Assembly (NCBI GenBank): GCA_025362585.1
Contig: JANYFR010000054.1
Coordinates: 27,117 to 91,116, forward strand
Source: Acidimicrobiales bacterium
GTDB lineage: Bacteria; Actinomycetota; Acidimicrobiia; Acidimicrobiales; RAAP-2
Direction: 5' to 3'
Length of the DNA: 64,000 bases
Below the pieces are notes generated by a model that did no database searches, had not been told where the DNA came from, and saw only the letters and a program-made list of their open reading frames with translations. Position numbers and translations under genes: made by a program. The stretch's first letter is position 1; every line of letters starts with the position of its first letter. Below, one piece after another: positions 59,493 through 64,000 of the stretch.

Positions 59493-60290
59493 ATGTCGAA
59501 CAGCAGGAAGCCCCTCGTCATTGGCAACTGGAAAATGAATCTCGACTTTGTCGAATCGGTGCACCTCGGTCAGCAGCTCGGCGTGCGCCTGAAGAATCGG
59601 CCGGCCGAGCACACCGAGATCGTGGTGGCGCCCCCCTTCGTGGACCTGCGCAGTGTCGCCTCGATTGTCGACTCCGAGCGAATCCCGGTGGCGGTGGGGG
59701 CCCAGCACGTCAATCCCCACGAGAATGGCGCTCACACGGGCGAGGTCAGTATCTCGATGCTGCAGCGTCTCGGGGTGACCTGGGTGCTCGTCGGCCACTC
59801 CGAGCGCCGGGCCCTGTACGCCATGGACGACGACGTCGTGGCTGCGACACTTCGCGCCGTCGTGCGAAGCGGCCTGCGCGCGGTGCTCTGTGTCGGCGAG
59901 GCGCTCGACGTGCGCGAGGACGAGGAGCAGGACCGCTTCGTCGAAGCCCAACTGGTCCACGCCCTGCGCGGACTGGACCCCAAGTACCACGAACTGGTGA
60001 CGGTTGCCTACGAGCCAATCTGGGCGATCGGCACGGGACGCACGGCCTCCACCGAGCAGGTGGCGTCGATGAGTGGCCACCTGCGCCGCGTGCTGGGTCG
60101 TCTCCTGGTCGTGGAGTCGCGCGTCCTCTACGGTGGTTCGGTGAACGCGGAAAACGCCGCGTCACTCGTGGCCGAGGGCGGGGTCGACGGATTCCTCGTC
60201 GGGGGAGCGAGTTTGAAGGCGGACTCGTTTCTCGCCATTATCCAGGCCTGTGACGACTGCTACGCTCTAATGGCTAATCGGAGGTCGTGA
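59493..60290 (+). CDS. tpiA: triosephosphate isomerase
   Basis: TpiA interconverts dihydroxyacetone phosphate and glyceraldehyde 3-phosphate. The 265 residues have the catalytic K14 in GNWKMN, the His in VGHSERR, the Glu in AYEPIWAIGTG and the phosphate loop GGSVNAEN. The ATG follows the pgk stop with no gap. The stop overlaps secG (TGATG). Confidence 0.97.
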   Translation: MSNSRKPLVIGNWKMNLDFVESVHLGQQLGVRLKNRPAEHTEIVVAPPFVDLRSVASIVDSERIPVAVGAQHVNPHENGAHTGEVSISMLQRLGVTWVLVGHSERRALYAMDDDVVAATLRAVVRSGLRAVLCVGEALDVREDEEQDRFVEAQLVHALRGLDPKYHELVTVAYEPIWAIGTGRTASTEQVASMSGHLRRVLGRLLVVESRVLYGGSVNAENAASLVAEGGVDGFLVGGASLKADSFLAIIQACDDCYALMANRRS

Positions 60291-60520
60291 TGTTCACCTG
60301 GACATTCATCGTTATTGAAGCTTTTTCGGCCGTCGGGCTGATATTCCTCGTGCTCTTGCACTCGGGGCGCGGCGGCGGCATCTCGGACCTCCTCGGTGGT
60401 TCAATGGGCGCCGCGGCGTCGGGTTCGACCGTGGTGGAGCGCAATCTCGACCGCATCACTATCGCCGTCGCGTTAATCTTCACTTTCGCCACGCTGACGC
60501 TCGATCTGCGTTTGCAGTAG
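60290..60520 (+). CDS. secG: preprotein translocase subunit SecG
   Basis: SecG is the small third component of the SecYEG channel. The 76 residues have two membrane helices joined by a short Gly/Ser-rich loop, with the family motif LLHSGRGGGISDLLGG after the first. ATG 60290 is five bases from GGAGG (60280-60284); GTG 60287 is possible. The tpiA-secG pairing is common in actinobacteria. SecD, SecF and YajC are encoded 52 kb upstream. Confidence 0.92.
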   Translation: MFTWTFIVIEAFSAVGLIFLVLLHSGRGGGISDLLGGSMGAAASGSTVVERNLDRITIAVALIFTFATLTLDLRLQ

Positions 60521-60525
60521 CGCCG

Positions 60526-62178
60526 ATGGTCCTTCGAGGGTCGCTCCGACGCATCGTGGTCGGCGTCGTGGTCGCGGGCGCCGTCCTGGTCCCACTCAGC
60601 ATCTCGAGCGCCACGACTTCGACAGTGTCGAACAACGCGAAGACGCTCTACCTGTCGTTACCCGGACCCTTGAACGGCTGCACGTTCCTCGACGCCGGCG
60701 CCAACGCGTCAACCAACGCCGTGCTCGACCTCACCCGACCCTCGGCGTTCCTCACCAACGCCAGTGGCCAACTGTACGGCGCGGGCGGTCCGATTGCGAG
60801 TGCCGAACTGACCTCGCTCAGTCCCGAAGTGGTGCGCTACACGATCACCGCGAACGAACAGTGGAGCACCGGGGCAGCGTTCAGTGGCCACGACCTGGTC
60901 GTTTGGTGGCATCGGGCCCGCACACTGTCGAGCGTGCTCGGTGACGGCTACCGGGCCATCAAGAGTCTCGTTGTCGCCAAAGACGGTCTGCGGATCACGG
61001 CGACCTTCGCCTCCCCCTACGCCGACTGGAATCTTCTCTTTCGCGACGTTGAAGCGGCCGGTTCGACCCCAGGCTGTGCGATGGGGCAGCTGGTGGCTCG
61101 ACCGTCGCTCGGCCCCTACCGCATCTTCAGTGCCTCGTCACGGCGCATAGAGCTCGTGATGAACAGCACGTGGCCCGTCGACGCCAATCGATTCGGACGG
61201 ATCGTCGTGACCGACGCTGGCATGCTGCCGTCGTCACCAACAACGTCATTCGTAAATTTCACCCTCGACGTCAGTCGAGCTCAGGTCCAGACCTTGAGTT
61301 CGCATCCGACGGTGCTGAGCCACATCGGTGCGTCGAGCAATATCGAAGAGGTCAGTTTCGCCCCGACTCGACCGTTCACGAGTCGCCTCGCCATTCGCGA
61401 GGCGCTCAGTTGGTCGTTCGATCGCCAAAGCCTGATCAATCAGCTCTGGGGAGCGGTGACGTTCTCTCCGTCGGTCGCCGTCTCGGCGGTCTACTCCCAG
61501 GGCCAATCGGCCTATCCCGGCACTGGGGGCACCGGGCCGACTAATCTGACGACCACGACTCTGCCGGCAACGAATGTGACGCCGGGACTGGCCGACTGCC
61601 TCCACTGTGCGTTGATGGCACTGACAAAGAACGGCTTCCACCGGACGTCGACCGGTTGGGCGACGTTGAATGGTTTCCCCCTGGTGGTGCGCCTCTGCGT
61701 CGGCCCGACTGGGGTCGACGAAGCCGTCGCTACGAGCATCGTGCACCAATGGGCGCACATCGGGATTGCGACAAATCGATACGAGGTCGCGAGTGCACGC
61801 GCCGCCGCTCGTGCAACTGCGACCAACGTGGCGGACGTGGCCATTTTCGCCCGTCCGACGCTCACGGCGGCGTCATACACGGCCCGTTCATGGAGCGGCG
61901 TGCCGTTCGCCGACAGCTATCCGAGCGGATGGCGTGCTGCGGTGACGACGACTCTGTTTCATCAGGCCATCAGCAACTTCAATCCGGTAGCGGCCTCGAC
62001 GACGTGGCTGTCGTTGGACCAGCAGGTGATGGGCAATTTCTGGGTGAGACCCCTCTTCACCTCGCCGTCATTGCTTGAGTGGTCAAACACAGTCTCCACG
62101 ATAAATCCCACTTTGTCGGTTCCCGGTCTCGTCGATGCATTGCCGGGCTGGACGACCGCGACACCAGCAGGGTCGTGA
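60526..62178 (+). CDS. exported solute-binding protein, family 5 (peptide/oligopeptide type), divergent
   Basis: The 550-residue protein has a signal peptide (basic start, hydrophobic core at about residues 10-28, cleavage near SSATTS) but no lipobox Cys, so it is released or wall-held rather than a classic lipoprotein. The mature part follows SBP family 5 in outline: VRYTITANEQWSTGAAFSGHDLVVWWHRA early on and ALSWSFDRQSLINQLWG in the middle, the region where OppA/DppA proteins read AIDRxxI. It lies five bases after secG. It is a candidate binding protein for OppBCDF (43183-47015), which lacks one. The family match is moderate. Confidence 0.72.
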   Translation: MVLRGSLRRIVVGVVVAGAVLVPLSISSATTSTVSNNAKTLYLSLPGPLNGCTFLDAGANASTNAVLDLTRPSAFLTNASGQLYGAGGPIASAELTSLSPEVVRYTITANEQWSTGAAFSGHDLVVWWHRARTLSSVLGDGYRAIKSLVVAKDGLRITATFASPYADWNLLFRDVEAAGSTPGCAMGQLVARPSLGPYRIFSASSRRIELVMNSTWPVDANRFGRIVVTDAGMLPSSPTTSFVNFTLDVSRAQVQTLSSHPTVLSHIGASSNIEEVSFAPTRPFTSRLAIREALSWSFDRQSLINQLWGAVTFSPSVAVSAVYSQGQSAYPGTGGTGPTNLTTTTLPATNVTPGLADCLHCALMALTKNGFHRTSTGWATLNGFPLVVRLCVGPTGVDEAVATSIVHQWAHIGIATNRYEVASARAAARATATNVADVAIFARPTLTAASYTARSWSGVPFADSYPSGWRAAVTTTLFHQAISNFNPVAASTTWLSLDQQVMGNFWVRPLFTSPSLLEWSNTVSTINPTLSVPGLVDALPGWTTATPAGS

Positions 62179-62207
62179 CGGCTGCGAGCCTCTGTCGTTC
62201 CATCGGC

Positions 62208-62213
62208 TAAAAT
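62208..62213 (+). promoter_or_regulatory. -10 hexamer TAAAAT, tRNA-Leu(GAG) promoter
   Basis: TAAAAT lies in an AT-rich run ten bases before the tRNA 5' end, a suitable distance for a start just upstream of the tRNA. Confidence 0.5.
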
Positions 62214-62223
62214 AAAAATCTGC

Positions 62224-62310
62224 GTCGGAGTGGCGGAATAGGCAGACGCGCCAGCTTGAGGGGCTGGTGCCCTTAGGGGCGTGCGGGTTCAAGTCCCGCC
62301 TCCGACACCA
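62224..62310 (+). tRNA. tRNA-Leu (anticodon GAG), with encoded CCA
   Basis: This class II tRNA has acceptor GTCGGAG pairing with CTCCGAC, anticodon stem CCAGC/GCTGG with loop TTGAGGG giving anticodon GAG, a long variable arm and T arm GCGGG-TTCAAGT-CCCGC. The 3' CCA is encoded at 62308-62310, unlike in the tRNA-Leu(CAA) at 36391. Its 3' part is also the end of the integrase gene on the other strand, so it is the probable attachment site of an integrated element. Confidence 0.95.
62273..62310. other. probable attL core: tRNA-Leu 3' end overlapped by the integrase gene
   Basis: The integrase gene reads through the junction into the tRNA, takes its last ten or so codons from the antisense of the T arm and acceptor stem, and stops in the variable arm. 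This is expected if an element inserted at the tRNA 3' end and restored it. The second copy (attR) should lie outside the window to the right. Confidence 0.6.
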
Positions 62311-63709
62311 CAGTTATGCCACCTTTCTTGAGGCCGACTTCATCCAGCGCAACAGTGAACGGTGGCGCACCAGCCACTTGCACGGTGAGTCGGTCAGGGT
62401 AAATGCAAACGGAGTCGACCAGATTCTTCACGAGTGTCCACCGCTCCGTAGGCGTGGCGGCGTCCCATATGCGCTGCGCTTCGAAGTCGGCCAGCAATTC
62501 TGCGACCTGGTCGAACTTGTCCACCGCCTCCTCACGGACTCTTTCGGCGCGATCAAAGTCCTCGACCTCTTGTCGCAGGGTTTGGAGTTGCGTGGTCAAT
62601 CGCCGGTGTTCGACGGCGTAGGTTTCACCGTCCATGTGTTCGTTCACACATAGATCAAGAATTCTCTTCAGTTTCCTCTCAAGAGTCGCAATCGCCAACT
62701 TGTTTGAAGGCCGCGCAGGTGTCTCGGCGCGACGGTGTGCCGTGAGTTGGTAGCGGATGGCAGCCTGTAGCTCCTTGTCGTCCGCCAGCAACCCGAGACC
62801 CAGAACTGTCGCTCGCTCAAGTCCGTTCGCGGACCGCGCCGGTTGCGTGCAGCGCTGGCCCTGTCCGCCGCACCGGAAGAAGCCCTGCCCCCGGTCGTTA
62901 TAGCGAATGCTCGCAACGCGACCGCAGAGTCCACAGCGCACGGTCCCCGAGAGCAGGTGGCGCCCGTGGCGATGACCGGGTGTGTAGCCACACTGTGCGG
63001 CGTTGAACTGGCGCTCATTGACCAGGGGGGGATGGATGCCGGGATACCACTCGCCGGAGTACTTGACCAGGCCGAGGTAGGCACGGTTGCTCGCGATGAA
63101 GCGCACCGTCCCGTACTTCATGGCGACCTCGTCGGCGACCCGTTGGAAACTGCGTCCATGGGCGCGAAGTTCGAAGATCCGCTGAACCATGGGTGCCGCG
63201 TCATTGGGCATGAGTTCGCCGTTCACCATGTCGTAGCCGGTCGGTGCGTGGTTCTGCCAGCGGCCCTTTTCGGCGGCCTGGAGTTGGCCCATTTTCGTGT
63301 TCTCCACGATCTGGTCGCGGTAGTACTGCGCGAAAACGCCGTTCACGCCGACTTGCATTTTTCCCGAGGCGCTCGTGAGGTCAAGTTCACCTTCGTTGAC
63401 CGAATGCACCTTGACCCCGTGGGCGTTGAACAGTTTCACCAGCCACGACACGTCGCCGTTGTCACGACTGAGTCGGTCGAGTCTCCAGATGACCACACAG
63501 CCCACCTGATCGGCCTCAACACGCGCGATCAGTTCGCGCATGGCCGGACGGTCGAGATTCTTGCCCGACCAACCTTCATCCTGGAGTACCGTCACAGGTC
63601 CTAGGTCGCGCAAGCGCGCGAGGTCGCGGCAACGCTTGGCTTGGGCGTCGGGTGAGAACTCGACCTGATCCTCAGTCGAAACTCTCACGTAGGCCAGGGT
63701 CTGACTCAA
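62273..63709 (-). CDS. int: large serine recombinase (site-specific integrase)
   Basis: The 478-residue protein has an N-terminal resolvase domain with the nucleophile S11 in YVRVSTEDQ and the Arg-rich IWRLDRLSRD, a recombinase domain (GYDMVNGEL ... LGLVKYSGEWYPGIHPPLV), a zinc ribbon (CGLCG ... FRCGGQGQRC) and a C-terminal coiled coil. Such proteins integrate phages or conjugative elements without host factors. The start is TTG at 63709 with a strong AAGGAGGAG at 63714-63722. The last residues (SEAGLEPARP) are encoded by the antisense of tRNA-Leu(GAG). Confidence 0.92.
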   Translation of the reverse strand: MSQTLAYVRVSTEDQVEFSPDAQAKRCRDLARLRDLGPVTVLQDEGWSGKNLDRPAMRELIARVEADQVGCVVIWRLDRLSRDNGDVSWLVKLFNAHGVKVHSVNEGELDLTSASGKMQVGVNGVFAQYYRDQIVENTKMGQLQAAEKGRWQNHAPTGYDMVNGELMPNDAAPMVQRIFELRAHGRSFQRVADEVAMKYGTVRFIASNRAYLGLVKYSGEWYPGIHPPLVNERQFNAAQCGYTPGHRHGRHLLSGTVRCGLCGRVASIRYNDRGQGFFRCGGQGQRCTQPARSANGLERATVLGLGLLADDKELQAAIRYQLTAHRRAETPARPSNKLAIATLERKLKRILDLCVNEHMDGETYAVEHRRLTTQLQTLRQEVEDFDRAERVREEAVDKFDQVAELLADFEAQRIWDAATPTERWTLVKNLVDSVCIYPDRLTVQVAGAPPFTVALDEVGLKKGGITVVSEAGLEPARP

Positions 63710-63809
63710 GGTTCTCCTCCTTCACGATCCGTAGTCCGATTGCTACCAGAACTTCGGCGGCCAGTGTGTAATCCCGACGCTCGAACTCATCGACCTCGAC
63801 CGTCACCAT
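63672..63809 (-). CDS. small protein of 45 residues upstream of the integrase, unknown
   Basis: A short reading frame begins with ATG at 63809, overlapping the stop of the preceding gene (ATGGTGA), and ends 38 bases inside the integrase gene. It encodes an acidic helical peptide (VEVDEFERRDYTLAAEVLVAIGL then EEN). The overlapping arrangement suggests it is translated and coupled to the integrase, possibly as an excisionase or directionality factor, but I recognise no family. Confidence 0.5.
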   Translation of the reverse strand: MVTVEVDEFERRDYTLAAEVLVAIGLRIVKEENLESDPGLRESFD

Positions 63810-64000
63810 CGCCACGTCTCCACGTGAGGTCGATCCCATTCCGGGTCGTCACTGGAGTTCCAGCGCTGGACGTTGCTCCACTCATTCGGCGGCACGAGCT
63901 CGGCGACGAGTCCTTCACCTTCGGCGGCCCACTCGATCCAGACGCTTTCCGCGATCGGCGCGAAGCCTTGCGCAACCTCGTAACGGTGACTCTGTCGACC
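63803..64000 (-). CDS. C-terminal part of an unknown small protein, 5' end outside the window
   Basis: The frame is open from the right edge of the window to a TGA at 63803-63805. The 65 visible residues are acidic and rich in Trp (FAPIAESVWIEWAAEGEG, then VPPNEWSNVQRW), ending in ETWRW. I do not recognise the family. Its stop overlaps the start of the next small gene, so they form one unit with the integrase. Confidence 0.5.
   Translation of the reverse strand, partial: GRQSHRYEVAQGFAPIAESVWIEWAAEGEGLVAELVPPNEWSNVQRWNSSDDPEWDRPHVETWRW

Larger units (their letters stand above)
62273..64000. mobile_element. left end of an integrated element at tRNA-Leu(GAG)
   Basis: The serine integrase, a strong SD/TTG start unlike the leaderless starts of the rest of the window, and two small unrecognised genes lie directly beyond the tRNA 3' end. 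The element continues past the right edge of the window. Whether it is a prophage or a conjugative element cannot be told. Confidence 0.6.

Noticed and set aside
63787..63975. A 62-codon minus-strand frame upstream of the integrase
   Set aside because: Its composition (Arg/Ser/Gly) is that of an out-of-frame reading. The frame ending at 63803 and the one at 63672-63809 give more protein-like sequence and overlap in the way coupled genes do.

Overview
The window is a 64 kb stretch of a high-GC actinobacterial chromosome, most likely class Acidimicrobiia or a close relative. The phylum is supported by gene order (pimA-pdxST-yebC-ruvCAB-yajC-secDF-rel; alaS-ruvX-mltG-aroE; pdtaR-polA-rpsA ... 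coaE-uvrB-uvrA; uvrC-rapZ-yvcK-gap-pgk-tpiA-secG), a mycothiol gene (mshD), menaquinone genes and Ppm1/PimA-type mannosyltransferases. The class is an inference. GTG starts, 1-8 base gene overlaps and very short intergenic gaps are the rule. No gene-free stretch exceeds 300 bases; the longest is 47047-47277.

Layout. 1-9310: end of pimA, a degenerate M48-peptidase-like membrane protein, PLP synthase pdxS-pdxT, yebC, the Holliday-junction genes ruvC-ruvA-ruvB, and the Sec accessory genes yajC-secD-secF. 9331-18875: rel (ppGpp), hisS, aspS, rarA, alaS and ruvX. 18856-22269: mltG, aroE, a RodA-type SEDS gene and a bifunctional-nuclease-family gene. 22254-33247: short divergent and convergent units: a second SEDS protein, ppk, a YbhN-type flippase-like protein, ppm1, MaoC-menG-menF, a VIT1-type transporter, a small protein, mshD, ygfZ and a TrpF-like protein that lacks its catalytic residues. 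33248-36474 (minus strand): tRNA-Leu(CAA)-fabD-fabG-acpP-fabF. 36512-42564: menC, a coiled-coil protein, pdtaR, polA and rpsA with a clear terminator. 42635-48228: a block holding a DinB-like protein, an oligopeptide-type ABC transporter (oppBCDF without a binding protein) and a secreted protein with an OmpA-like tail. This block lies between rpsA and coaE, which are usually close. 48296-60520: coaE, uvrB, uvrA, uvrC, rapZ, yvcK, gap, pgk, tpiA, secG. 60526-62178: an exported family-5-like solute-binding protein. 62224-64000: tRNA-Leu(GAG) with the left end of an integrated element: a serine integrase whose last codons and stop lie inside the tRNA gene, plus two small genes.

How the genes work together. 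The window is mainly housekeeping: recombination and excision repair (RuvABC, RarA, UvrABC, PolA), protein export (SecDF, YajC, SecG), translation (HisRS, AspRS, AlaRS, S1), cell wall (MltG, two SEDS proteins, PimA, Ppm1), fatty acid synthesis, menaquinone synthesis, lower glycolysis and stress signalling (Rel, PPK).

The most striking non-gene pattern is promoter placement. At twelve starts a TANNNT hexamer lies exactly six bases before the ATG/GTG, and at three more seven bases before it, as expected for leaderless mRNAs. Other points of interest are the integrase that borrows its stop from a tRNA, two enzyme-like proteins with lost active sites (M48-like and TrpF-like), the absence of whiA from the yvcK-gap junction, a hairpin in the rpsA leader, and convergent genes that overlap at their 3' ends with no terminators. 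I saw no CRISPR array, insertion sequence, rRNA or riboswitch.
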